The notes beneath the pieces were generated by a model. That model saw only the letters and a program-made list of their open reading frames with translations. It had not been told where the DNA came from and made no database searches. Positions 1 to 8,000 of a DNA stretch of 13,283 bases are shown here, in pieces (position 1 is the first letter of the stretch; every line of letters begins with the position of its first letter). This DNA comes from Acetobacteraceae bacterium (lineage in GTDB: Bacteria > Pseudomonadota > Alphaproteobacteria > Acetobacterales > Acetobacteraceae). Where the stretch lies: positions 1 through 13,283 of the forward strand of contig JASHVY010000407.1 of NCBI GenBank assembly GCA_030044345.1, given 5' to 3'. Both the position numbers and the translations under genes were made by a program.

Positions 1-485
1 AAGCGCGCGATCTCCTCGCGGAGTATCGGCGCCATGCCAGCGTCGAGGCGGCATTGGCCCATGCCTCGGCCTCCCTCGGCATCGATTTCTCGCGCTATGG
101 CCTCGATGATCCGATCGAGGTCGGGCCGGGCAATGCCATCCGCTCGAATATCGAGGCGCTGCGAAAGAATGCCGGTCCGCACTGGACCAAGCACAAGCTG
201 ATCGATCAGTTCGTGCTGGGCTCGCGCCAGCCGCCGATCGTCGGTGCGCCCGAAGAGGTCGCGGACGCGCTGCAATTCTGGGTTGATGCGACAGGCGTGG
301 ACGGGTTCAATCTTTCCCGCACGATCGTTCCGGAATGTTTCGAATCTTTTATCGAGCGCGTCATCCCGATCCTTCAGGAACGCGGCGCCTATAAGCACGC
401 TTATGCTTCCGGCACCTATCGCGAAAAACTCTTCGCGGGCGGCCCGCACCTCGCGCCGCCCCATCCCGCTGCGATCAGCCGTTGA
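1..485 (+). CDS. LLM-class flavin-dependent monooxygenase (NtaA/SnaA/DszA type), 3' part
   Basis: The frame is open from the left edge (first full codon at base 3) to the TGA at 483-485, so only the last 161 residues or so are present and the start lies outside. The visible part matches the C-terminal end of FMN-dependent class-C monooxygenases of the nitrilotriacetate/pristinamycin/desulfurisation group. It has a segment like VGAPEEVADALQFWVD followed by GVDGFNL, then a helix ending in a PILQERGAY-like stretch and a short RE-x-L tail, which is the usual ending of this family. Such enzymes use reduced FMN from a partner reductase and O2 to oxidise small organic or xenobiotic substrates; the substrate cannot be told here. 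A TTG at 54 is internal, not a credible start. The gene ends in a strong terminator and is convergent with kdsB, so it looks functionally unrelated to the genes that follow. Family call is firm; exact function is unknown. Confidence 0.85.
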   Translation, partial: ARDLLAEYRRHASVEAALAHASASLGIDFSRYGLDDPIEVGPGNAIRSNIEALRKNAGPHWTKHKLIDQFVLGSRQPPIVGAPEEVADALQFWVDATGVDGFNLSRTIVPECFESFIERVIPILQERGAYKHAYASGTYREKLFAGGPHLAPPHPAAISR

Positions 486-541
486 CCGAGAGCGGGATGC
501 GTTCGCTCGCGCTCACCCACCCCGCTCTCGGTCTTTGTTTT
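484..541 (+). terminator. Rho-independent terminator of the monooxygenase gene
   Basis: A perfect 13-bp inverted repeat, GACCGAGAGCGGG at 484-496 and CCCGCTCTCGGTC at 521-533, encloses a 24-base loop and is followed by TTTGTTTT. The left arm begins inside the TGA stop codon. On the minus strand no comparable T-run follows the stem, so it is built mainly to stop plus-strand transcription before it runs into the convergent kdsB. Confidence 0.85.
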
Positions 542-588
542 CCCGCGTGATTCACGCCTCCGGTGAGTCCACCTTCAGCGATCACGCT

Positions 589-1332
589 TCAGGCCGCTTT
601 CCGGTTGCCGAGGATCGCCCGCGCGCGCTCGAGATCGATCAGCGTATCGACACCGAGCGGCTCGCTCTCGATCACCGCGGCATCGATCCGCATGCCGTTC
701 TCGAGGGCGCGGAGCTGCTCGAGATTCTCGCGCTGCTCGAGCACGCCCTGGGGCAGGCTTACGAAACGTTCGAGCGCGGCACGGCGGTACGTGTAAAGCC
801 CGACATGGTGATAATGCGGGCCGGCGCCACCGGGAATGACGGCGCGGCTGAAATAGATCGCCCGCCCCACCTCGGCGCCGGGCGATATGGCGAGCGCGAT
901 CTTGACCACCTGCGGGGCCTGCAATTCGAGCGGATCGGTGATCACGGTGGCGAGAGTGGCGATGTCCACGGCGGGATCGGCAAGCGGGGCAAGGGTGGCG
1001 TGCAGGACAGGGGGCTCGATCGTCGGCAGGTCCCCTTGCAGCACGACGACGACGTCATGGTGTCGTTCGGGGTCGATGCGCGCGAGCGCGGCCTGCACGC
1101 GATCAGACCCTGTGGGCAAGGCCGGATCGGTGAGGATTGCCTGGCCGCCCACGGCACGGACGGCATCGGCGATCGGGGCATCGCCGCAGGCGACATAGAC
1201 GGGCCCGATCTCGGCCTCGATCCCGCGCCGCCAGACATGGACGATCATCGGATCACCGGCAATATCGGTGAGCGCCTTCCCGGGCAGCCGTGTCGAACCA
1301 AGGCGGGTCGGGATCACGACAATGGGATGCAC
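589..1332 (-). CDS. kdsB: 3-deoxy-manno-octulosonate cytidylyltransferase (CMP-Kdo synthetase)
   Basis: KdsB activates Kdo with CTP to CMP-Kdo, the donor for the inner core of lipopolysaccharide, in the cytoplasm. The 247-residue product is the usual size. It starts with the nucleotide-binding loop (residues 8-19, PTRLGSTRLPGK), has the TGSDR motif at about 74-78, the metal-binding QGD at 99-101 (in the QGDLP form) and the GVDT acidic site near the C-terminus. The start is the GTG at 1332-1330, because homology begins exactly at VHPIVVIP. The frame stays open upstream to 1518, with an ATG at 1410-1408, but that extension looks nothing like the family. The Shine-Dalgarno sequence before the GTG is weak. 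The gene stands alone, divergent from proS and convergent with the monooxygenase; it shares with proS the intergenic region that contains a 34-bp palindrome 78 bases before the start codon. Confidence 0.95.
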   Translation of the reverse strand: MHPIVVIPTRLGSTRLPGKALTDIAGDPMIVHVWRRGIEAEIGPVYVACGDAPIADAVRAVGGQAILTDPALPTGSDRVQAALARIDPERHHDVVVVLQGDLPTIEPPVLHATLAPLADPAVDIATLATVITDPLELQAPQVVKIALAISPGAEVGRAIYFSRAVIPGGAGPHYHHVGLYTYRRAALERFVSLPQGVLEQRENLEQLRALENGMRIDAAVIESEPLGVDTLIDLERARAILGNRKAA

Positions 1333-1409
1333 GGTCGAACGTTTTGCCTGACAATATGATGCTGCGCGTGCGTTAGAAAATTCGGGCGCCAGAACTTGCG
1401 CAATACACA

Positions 1410-1443
1410 TGGCAGGATGAGGACAATTGTCCTCATCCTGCCA
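1410..1443. repeat. Perfect 34-bp palindrome
   Basis: Each half reads TGGCAGGATGAGGACAA in its own direction; the centre lies between 1426 and 1427, with no mismatch and no spacer. The symmetry stops abruptly at 1409/1444. As RNA or single-stranded DNA it would form a long hairpin with a minimal loop. Neither strand has a T-run after it, so it is not a classical terminator. It lies 78 bases upstream of the kdsB start codon and about 310 bases upstream of proS. It could be an operator for a dimeric or tetrameric regulator, or a dispersed palindromic repeat unit; the function is unknown. Confidence 0.9.
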
Positions 1444-1580
1444 AACGAGATTGGCGTTCCCTCCCCAAACTTGGCCCGGATCGCTCCGCCGCGGCGCTTT
1501 TGTTACCCGGTTGATCATGCCGAGTCACGCATTTTCGTGCTTGCATCGCGAAGATTTCTGGGCCTTCTTGCGAACCTCGG

Positions 1581-1613
1581 TTGTGCAACGCACAAAAATT
1601 GCTGCATTGCAGC
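1581..1613. promoter_or_regulatory. Two adjacent dyads, possible regulator binding sites
   Basis: TTGTGCAACGCACAA (1581-1595) is a 6-bp inverted repeat around 3 bases. Five bases later GCTGCATTGCAGC (1601-1613) is a 6-bp inverted repeat around one base. The second contains CTGC-N3-GCAG, the pattern reported for PhaR, the polyhydroxyalkanoate-responsive repressor of alphaproteobacteria. They lie about 140-170 bases upstream of proS in an A+T-richer stretch, where a promoter for the proS unit could be. The dyads are plain to see; the link to PhaR rests only on motif similarity, and no phasin or other PHA gene is present in the window. Confidence 0.4.
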
Positions 1614-1658
1614 GGACCCGCAGATTATCAATATTCGCGTGGGATGACGGATCGCTTT

Positions 1659-1715
1659 GCCATCGGGGGGGGCCATCGGGGGCCATCTGGCCGGGCGCAG
1701 GTGGGGCGGTTAGGG
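1659..1715 (+). repeat. Tandem 10-mer and G-tract cluster in the proS leader
   Basis: GCCATCGGGG occurs at 1659-1668 and 1672-1681, and a degenerate copy GCCATCTGG at 1682-1690. The first copy runs into an uninterrupted run of eight G (1665-1672). Further G-tracts follow at 1678-1682, 1693-1695, 1703-1706 and 1713-1715, all on the sense strand within about 90 bases of the proS start. The cluster could fold into a G-quadruplex in RNA or in the non-template strand (one loop would be about 10 bases), and the G8 run is a slippage-prone or error-prone site. No regulatory role is proven. Confidence 0.6.
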
Positions 1716-1751
1716 TCTCGCCCGCAACCTCCCTGGAGAACGGAACGCAAG

Positions 1752-3062
1752 ATGCGCCTTTCCCGCAGCTTTGTGCCGACATTGAAGGAAATTCCGGTCG
1801 AGGCGCAGATCGTCTCGCACCGGCTGATGCTGCGTGCCGGCCTGGTGCGGCAGACGGCCGCCGGGATCTATGCCTGGCTGCCGGCAGGATTCCGCGTGCT
1901 GCAGAATATCGCCGCGATCGTCCGCGCCGAGCAGGATGCCGCGGGCGCGCAGGAATTGCTGATGCCGACCATCCAGCCGGCCGAGCTCTGGCGCGAGAGC
2001 GGACGCTACGATGATTACGGAAAGGAAATGCTCCGGCTTCAGGACCGCCACGAGCGCGATCTCGTCTATGGGCCGACCAACGAGGAGATGATCACCGATC
2101 TCTTCCGCCAGTCGATACGCTCCTATCGGGAGCTGCCGCAGATTGTCTACCATATCCAGTGGAAATTTCGCGATGAGGTGCGGCCGCGCTTCGGCGTCAT
2201 GCGCGGGCGGGAGTTCCTGATGAAGGACGCCTACAGCTTCGATCTCGACTATGACGGCGCGGTCATCAGCTATCGGCGGATGATGCTCGCCTATATGCGC
2301 ACTTTTCGCCGCATGGGATTGAAAGCCATTCCGATGCAGGCGGAGTCCGGACCGATCGGCGGCAACATGAGCCATGAGTTCATCATCCTGGCGCCGACCG
2401 GCGAGAGCGAGGTCTTTTACGATGCCGCCTTCGAGGAAATCGATTATTCCGCCTCCGGTTTCGATATCTTCTCCGCCGATGATCTCGACCGGTTCGCCGG
2501 GCTGATGACCCGCCATTACGCAGCGACCGACGAGAAGCATGATCCGGCGCTCTGGGCCGAGCTTGCGCCCGAGCGGCAGCGGCGCGGCCGCGGCATCGAG
2601 GTCGGCCATGTTTTTTATTTCGGCTCCAAATACAGTGCCGCCATGGGTTTCTCGGTTGCCGGCGCCGATGGCCGCCCCGTCGCGCCGGAGATGGGCAGCT
2701 ACGGCATCGGCGTGAGCCGGCTGGTCGGTGCGCTGATCGAGGCCTCGCATGATGAGGCGGGCATCATCTGGCCCGACGCGGTGGCGCCGTTTCGCGCCGC
2801 CATCCTCAATCTACGGCAGGGGGACGCGGCCTGTGACCGTCTCTGCGAAGCGCTCTATGCAAAGCTCGATCACGCGGCTCTCTATGATGACCGCGAGGAG
2901 CGGGCCGGCGTGAAGTTCGCGGATGCCGACCTGATGGGCCATCCCTGGCAGGTCATCGTCGGGCCGCGCGGGGCGGCGAACGGAACGGTGGAGCTCAAGC
3001 GCCGCGCCAGCGGCGAGCGTCAGGAGCTTGCCCTCGAATCCGCGCTCGCGCGCATCCTCTGA
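1752..3062 (+). CDS. proS: Prolyl-tRNA synthetase (short alphaproteobacterial form)
   Basis: ProS charges tRNA-Pro with proline using ATP. The 436-residue product is a class II synthetase: the motif 1 region runs through residues 50-80 (LLMPTIQP), then GPTNEEM (107-113), motif 2 with FRDEVRPRFGVMRGREF (139-155), and motif 3 GSYGIGVSRL (315-324). The C-terminal anticodon-binding (HGTP) domain begins at about 345. Between motifs 2 and 3 there are only about 160 residues, so the large editing (INS) domain of E. coli-type ProS (about 570 residues) is absent, as is usual in alphaproteobacteria; removal of Ala-tRNA-Pro would then need a separate deacylase. The ATG at 1752 is chosen because MRLSRSF-LPT-like sequence begins the family; GGAA lies 6 bases upstream. 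The frame extends upstream to 1581 without homology. It is the first gene of a tight unit with lolC, lolD and dnaE. Confidence 0.97.
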   Translation: MRLSRSFVPTLKEIPVEAQIVSHRLMLRAGLVRQTAAGIYAWLPAGFRVLQNIAAIVRAEQDAAGAQELLMPTIQPAELWRESGRYDDYGKEMLRLQDRHERDLVYGPTNEEMITDLFRQSIRSYRELPQIVYHIQWKFRDEVRPRFGVMRGREFLMKDAYSFDLDYDGAVISYRRMMLAYMRTFRRMGLKAIPMQAESGPIGGNMSHEFIILAPTGESEVFYDAAFEEIDYSASGFDIFSADDLDRFAGLMTRHYAATDEKHDPALWAELAPERQRRGRGIEVGHVFYFGSKYSAAMGFSVAGADGRPVAPEMGSYGIGVSRLVGALIEASHDEAGIIWPDAVAPFRAAILNLRQGDAACDRLCEALYAKLDHAALYDDREERAGVKFADADLMGHPWQVIVGPRGAANGTVELKRRASGERQELALESALARIL

Positions 3063-3064
3063 GC

Positions 3065-4315
3065 ATGTTCGGTACTTTCGAGCGGGCCGTCGCGTTCCGC
3101 TATCTGCGCTCCCGTCGTGGGGAGCGCTTCGTCTCCGTGATCGCCAGTTTCTCGCTGCTCGGCATTGCGCTCGGCGTCGCAACGCTGATCATCGTCACGA
3201 GCGTGATGAACGGTTTCCGCCAGGAGCTCCTTTCGCGCATTCTCGGGCTGAACGGCGATCTCGCCGTCTATGCCTCGGCCGAGGGGCTCAAGAATTTCGA
3301 TGCCACCACCACCGCTATCCGCCACATCCCGGGTGTGCTTTCGGCGACCCCGATCGTCGAGGGCCAGGCGCTGCTGACGAACGAGAGCGGTGCCGCGGTC
3401 GGCGGTCTCATTCGCGGGATCCGCCGGTCCGATCTCCAGGAGCTGCCCTCCGTCTCCGATCACGTCATCGCGGGCAGCCTCGATCATCTGGCGGGCGACG
3501 ATGCCGTGGCGATCGGGGCCGGGCTCGCGCAGACCCTCGGCCTTACCATCGGCAGCCGACTCACGCTCGTCTCGCCGCAGGGCGCGGCCACGGTGATCGG
3601 AACCATCCCGCGCATCCGCTCCTATCAGGTGGTGGCGATCTTTCAGGTCGGGATGAACGAGTACGACAGCAGCTTCGTTTTTCTCCCGCTCGAAGCCGCG
3701 CAAACCTTCTTCCAAAAGCCGGACGAGGCGACGCAGATCCAGGTGACCGTCCAGCATCCGGACGCGGTGGGCGCGATCGACCGGGCGATCGCGCAAGCCC
3801 TGCCGGGGCAGCCGGTCCGCATCATCGACTGGACGCAGGCGAATGACAGTTTCTTCGCCGCCGTGACGGTCGAGCGCAACGTGATGTTCCTCATCCTCAC
3901 GCTCATCATTCTCGTTGCCGCCTTCAATATCGTCTCCTCGCTCATCATGATGGTGAAGGACAAGACGAGGGATATCGCCATCCTGCGCACGATCGGCGCC
4001 GGGCGCGGCGCGGTGATGCGCATCTTCCTGATGTGCGGGGCCTCGGTCGGGATCGTGGGCACCGTGGCGGGAACGGTGATCGGCGTGCTCTTCTGCCGCA
4101 ATATCGAGACGATCCGGCAATGGCTGCAATCCCTGACCGGGACCAATCTCTTCAACCCCGAGGTTTATTATCTCGAGCAGCTTCCCGCCGTGCTCGATTG
4201 GGGCGAGGTGGTGCGGGTGATCGTGATGGCGCTTGCGCTCTCGCTGCTGGCGACACTTTACCCGAGCTGGCGGGCGGCCCGCACCGACCCGGTCGAAGCG
4301 CTGCGGCATGAGTGA
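3065..4315 (+). CDS. lolC: Lipoprotein-releasing ABC transporter permease (LolC/LolE/LolF family)
   Basis: This inner-membrane permease works with LolD to extract mature lipoproteins from the inner membrane and pass them to the periplasmic carrier LolA. The 416-residue product has the family layout: one N-terminal membrane helix (about 23-46), a periplasmic domain of about 225 residues, then three helices (about 272-297, 317-344, 381-402). A cytoplasmic coupling stretch, KDKTRDIAILRTIGA, lies at 298-312, and the usual DPVEALR ending is present. A Hook-like segment lies around 170-200 (PQG, then PRIRSYQVVAIFQVGMNEYD). It starts 2 bases after the proS stop without a clear Shine-Dalgarno sequence, so translation is probably coupled. 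Only one permease gene sits beside lolD. Many alphaproteobacteria have a single hybrid permease (LolF) acting as a homodimer, and that is plausible here, but a second copy elsewhere cannot be excluded. The exact letter (C, E or F) is therefore uncertain; the family is not. Confidence 0.93.
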   Translation: MFGTFERAVAFRYLRSRRGERFVSVIASFSLLGIALGVATLIIVTSVMNGFRQELLSRILGLNGDLAVYASAEGLKNFDATTTAIRHIPGVLSATPIVEGQALLTNESGAAVGGLIRGIRRSDLQELPSVSDHVIAGSLDHLAGDDAVAIGAGLAQTLGLTIGSRLTLVSPQGAATVIGTIPRIRSYQVVAIFQVGMNEYDSSFVFLPLEAAQTFFQKPDEATQIQVTVQHPDAVGAIDRAIAQALPGQPVRIIDWTQANDSFFAAVTVERNVMFLILTLIILVAAFNIVSSLIMMVKDKTRDIAILRTIGAGRGAVMRIFLMCGASVGIVGTVAGTVIGVLFCRNIETIRQWLQSLTGTNLFNPEVYYLEQLPAVLDWGEVVRVIVMALALSLLATLYPSWRAARTDPVEALRHE

Positions 4316-4988
4316 GCCTCTCGCGCTCAAGAATCTCTCGCGCACATTTCGCAGCGCAGGAGGCGATCTTCCGGTGCTCCGCGGGGCCGATCTCACCGTC
4401 GAGGCCGGTGAGATCGTGGCCCTGGTGGCGCCGTCCGGGGCAGGGAAATCGACGCTTCTCCAGCTCGCCGGGCTGCTCGAAAAGCCCGATGGCGGTGCGG
4501 TGGTGATCGAAGGACGGGATGCCGGCGCGCTCTCGGATGCCGAGCGCACGGCGCTCCGCCGCCAGCGCATCGGCTTCGTCTATCAGATGCATCATCTCCT
4601 CTCCGAGTTCAGCGCCGCGGAGAACGTGATGCTGCCGCAGCTCATCGCGAAAGTGCCGCGGCGGAAGGCGGAGGAGCGGGCGATGGCCCTGCTCGGCGCC
4701 TTCGGGCTTGCGGCGCGCGCGCGGCATCTGCCCGGCGCCCTCTCGGGCGGTGAGCAGCAGCGGGTGGCGATCGCCCGGGCGCTTGCGAACCGGCCGGTGC
4801 TGCTGCTCGCTGACGAGCCGACCGGCAATCTCGATCTGGCGACCGCTGCCGTGGTGTTCGAGGAATTGCTGGCGGCGGTGCGCGGTCACGGGCTCGCAGC
4901 CCTGATCGCCACCCACAACCCGGAGCTGGCGGGGCGGATGGATCGCCAGGTGACGCTCAAGGCGGGTAAGATCGCGCCACTCGCCTGA
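4308..4988 (+). CDS. lolD: Lipoprotein-releasing ABC transporter ATP-binding subunit
   Basis: LolD is the ATPase that powers lipoprotein release by the Lol permease at the cytoplasmic face of the inner membrane. The 226 residues form one complete ABC domain: Walker A APSGAGKST (41-49), Q-loop FVYQMHHLL (Q93), signature LSGGEQQ (145-151), Walker B VLLLADEP (164-171, E170 the catalytic base) and H-loop ATHN (H203). The Walker A begins with Ala instead of the common Gly, a form also known in other alphaproteobacterial LolD proteins. The start is the ATG at 4308, where MSEPLALKNLSRTF begins the domain. It overlaps the lolC stop by 8 bases (ATGAGTGA), which indicates coupled translation. The upstream in-frame extension to 4233 lies wholly within lolC and is rejected. 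Confidence 0.96.
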   Translation: MSEPLALKNLSRTFRSAGGDLPVLRGADLTVEAGEIVALVAPSGAGKSTLLQLAGLLEKPDGGAVVIEGRDAGALSDAERTALRRQRIGFVYQMHHLLSEFSAAENVMLPQLIAKVPRRKAEERAMALLGAFGLAARARHLPGALSGGEQQRVAIARALANRPVLLLADEPTGNLDLATAAVVFEELLAAVRGHGLAALIATHNPELAGRMDRQVTLKAGKIAPLA

Positions 4989-5013
4989 ACCCGAATCGGA
5001 ACCGGATCCTGCC

Positions 5014-8000
5014 GTGCCGTATGCGGACTTTGTGCATCTTCGCGTCCATTCCGCCTATTCGCTGAGCGAAGGCGCGATCAAGGCGGGCAAGATCGCCGCC
5101 CTGGCCGAGCGCGCTTCGATGCCGGCCGTGGCCATCACCGATACGGGCAATCTCTTCGGCGCGCTCGAATTCAGCGAAGCCTGCGCTGCGCGCGGCGTGC
5201 AGCCGATCCTCGGCTGCCAGCTCGCGCTCTCCCGCGCCGGGGGAAACGGCAACAGCAACGGCAATGGGCGGCTCGCGCCCGACCCGATCGTTGTTCTGGC
5301 GCAGGACGAGACGGGGCTTGCCAATCTCCAGCGCCTTTCCTCGCTCACCTTCCTCGAGACCGACCCCGGCCTGCGCCCGCAGCTTCCGCTCACCACCCTC
5401 GCCGCGCACGCATCCGGCCTCATCCTGCTCACGGGCGGCATGACGGGCCCGCTTGGCCGGCTGCTCGGCGAAGGCCAGGCCACGGAGGCATCGCAGCTTC
5501 TGGCCTCCTTCGCCGAAGCCTTCCCCAACCGCGTGGCTATCGAGCTGAACCGGCATGGGCTTGCGATCGAGGCCACGATCGAGCCGGGGCTCATCCATCT
5601 CGCGGATGAGGCGGGCCTGCCGCTCGTCGCCACCAATGACTGTCTTTTCGCCGATCCCGAGATGTTCGAGGCGCAGGATGCGCTGCTCTGCATCGCCGAA
5701 GGACGGCTCCTGAGCGAGACCGACCGCAGGCGTGCCACGCCCGAGCAATGGTTCAAGCCGGCGGAGGCAATGCGCAGCCTTTTCGCCGATCTGCCGGATG
5801 CCTGCGACAATACGCTCGCGATCGCCGCGCGCTGTTCCGTGATGGCGGAGGTGCGCAAGCCTCTCCTGCCGCGTTTTCCGAAGCTGCCGCCCGGCATCGA
5901 CGAAACCGACGCGCTCACCGGGATGGCCCGCACGGGCCTTGCCCGCCGGCTGGAGGACCGCGACGAAGCGGACCGTGCCCAATACGAAGAGCGGCTCGAA
6001 TATGAGCTTTCGGTGATCGCCGGGATGGGCTTCTCCGGCTATTTCCTGATCGTCGCCGATTTCGTGCAATGGGCGAAATCGCAGGGCATTCCGGTCGGCC
6101 CCGGCCGCGGCTCGGGCGCCGGCTCGGTGGTGGCCTGGGCGCTCACCATCACCGATCTCGATCCGATCCGTTTCGGCCTGCTCTTCGAGCGGTTCCTCAA
6201 TCCCGAACGCGTCTCGATGCCGGATTTCGACATCGATTTCTGCCAGGATCGCCGTGACGAGGTGATCGCCTATGTGCGGTCCGAATATGGCGCCGACCGG
6301 GTGGCGCAGATCATCACCTTCGGAACGCTCCAGGCGCGCGCGGCGGTGCGGGATGTCGGCCGCGTGCTCGGCATGCCTTACGGGCAGGTGAACAAGGTTG
6401 CCGAGCTCATCCCGAACAACCCCGCCCATCCGGTCAGTCTCGAGAACGCGATCGCCGCCGAGCCGCGCCTTCGCGAGATGCACGACTCGGACGAAGAGGT
6501 ACGGCGGCTGTTCGAGATCGCGCTCCGCGTCGAAGGGCTCTATCGCCATGCGAGCACGCATGCGGCCGGCGTCGTGATCGGCGATCGCCCGCTGATCGAC
6601 CTGGTGCCGCTCTATCGCGATTCGCGCTCGGATTTCCTGGTCACGCAGTACTCGATGAAGCATATCGAGCATGCCGGCCTCATCAAGTTCGACTTTCTCG
6701 GCCTCACCACGCTCACGATCCTCAAGCGTGCCTGTGATTTCCTCGCCTCGCTCGGGATTGCGGTCGATCTCGATCAATTGCCGCTCGATGATCCCGCCAC
6801 CTACGCGATGCTGAGCCGCGGCGATGCGAGCGGGGTTTTCCAGTTCGAAGGTCAGGGCATGCGCGATGTTCTGCGCCAGATGCGGCCCGACCGTTTCGAG
6901 GATTTGATCGCCGGCGTCGCGCTTTACCGGCCGGGGCCGATGGCGAATATCCCCGCCTTCTGCCAGCGCAAGCACGGCGAGACCTGGGAGGCGCCGCATC
7001 CGCTGCTGGAGGAAATCCTGAGCGAGACCTACGGCATCATGGTCTATCAGGAGCAGGTGATGCAGATCGCCCAGCTCATGGCGGGCTACAGCCTGGGCAG
7101 CGCCGATCTTCTGCGCCGCGCGATGGGCAAGAAGATCCGCTCGGAGATGGAAAGCCAGCGTCAGACCTTCATGGACGGCGCGGTCGCGCGCGGCATTCCG
7201 AAGCCCAAGGCCGGCGAAATCTTCGATCTGATGGCCCGCTTCGCCGATTACGGGTTCAACAAGAGCCATGCCTGCGCCTATGCGCTGGTGGCGTATCAGA
7301 CGGCCTGGATGAAGGCGAACCATCCGGCGGTCTTTCTCGCCGCCTGCATGAGCCTCGCCATTTCGAACACCGACAAGCTCGCGGTCTATCGCCAGGAGGC
7401 GGCGCGGCTCGGGATTCGCGTGCTGCCGCCGGACATCAATCGATCGGGCGCGGATTTCTCCGTCGAGCGCGACGAGCAAGGGAGCCTTGCCATCCGCTAC
7501 GCGCTGGCGGCGGTGAAGAAGGTCGGGCTGCAGGCGATGCAGGCGGTGGTGGCGGCGCGCGGGTCCCAACCCTTCGCCGATCTCGCCGATTTCGCCGCCC
7601 GTGTCGATCCGCGGCAGCTCAACCGGATGCAGCTCGAGAATTTGATCAAGGCCGGCGCCTTCGATTCGCTCGAACCCAACCGCGCGCGGCTTTTCGCCGC
7701 GGCCGAGACGATCCTGCGCCGCGCCCAGGCGACGGCCGCCGAGAAGGGAGCCGGCCAGATCGGGCTTTTCGGCGATGGCGCGGAGAGCGGGCTCGAGCTG
7801 CCGCGGCTGGCGGACTGGCCGCCCATGGAGCGGCTGGCCTTCGAGGCGGAGGCGGTCGGGCTTCATCTTTCCGCCCATCCGCTCGATGTCTATGGACCGA
7901 TCCTCAAGCGGTTCGGGGTGGTTCCGAGCAACCGGATCGAGGCGCGTGCGACGGCCGGAGCGGCGCGCCTCAAGCTCGCGGGCACGGTGATCGCGATCAA

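Larger units (their letters stand above)
1333..1751. other. Divergent intergenic region between kdsB and proS
   Basis: This 419-base stretch must hold the promoters of kdsB (leftward) and of the proS-lolC-lolD-dnaE unit (rightward). Its middle part is clearly richer in A+T than the coding DNA around it. I see no convincing gene: the open frames crossing it are extensions of kdsB or proS or have no family resemblance. It contains a perfect 34-bp palindrome (1410-1443), two neighbouring dyads (1581-1613) and a G-tract-rich leader with a tandem repeat (1659-1715). No promoter with good -35 and -10 boxes could be assigned. TTGCTG at 1599 with GATTAT at 1623 (18-base spacer) is a weak possibility for proS. 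Confidence 0.8.

Noticed and set aside
244..1359. 371-codon plus-strand open frame over kdsB
   Set aside because: It is codon-complementary to kdsB, and its first part is a shadow of the monooxygenase gene. kdsB has all its motifs on the minus strand.
1333..1518. N-terminal extension of kdsB by up to 62 residues
   Set aside because: The extension has no family resemblance and would cross the 34-bp palindrome; conserved KdsB sequence starts at the GTG at 1332.
1581..1751. N-terminal extension of proS by up to 57 residues
   Set aside because: The added sequence is low-complexity translation of the G-rich leader; the family N-terminus begins at 1752 with a reasonable ribosome binding site.
1710..2750. 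346-codon minus-strand open frame opposite proS
   Set aside because: It is codon-complementary to proS and has no recognisable domain.
3020..4570. 516-codon open frame on the minus strand opposite lolC and lolD
   Set aside because: It is in the codon-complementary frame of lolC, with Arg/Asp/His-rich low-complexity content and no family resemblance; lolC and lolD are certain on the other strand.
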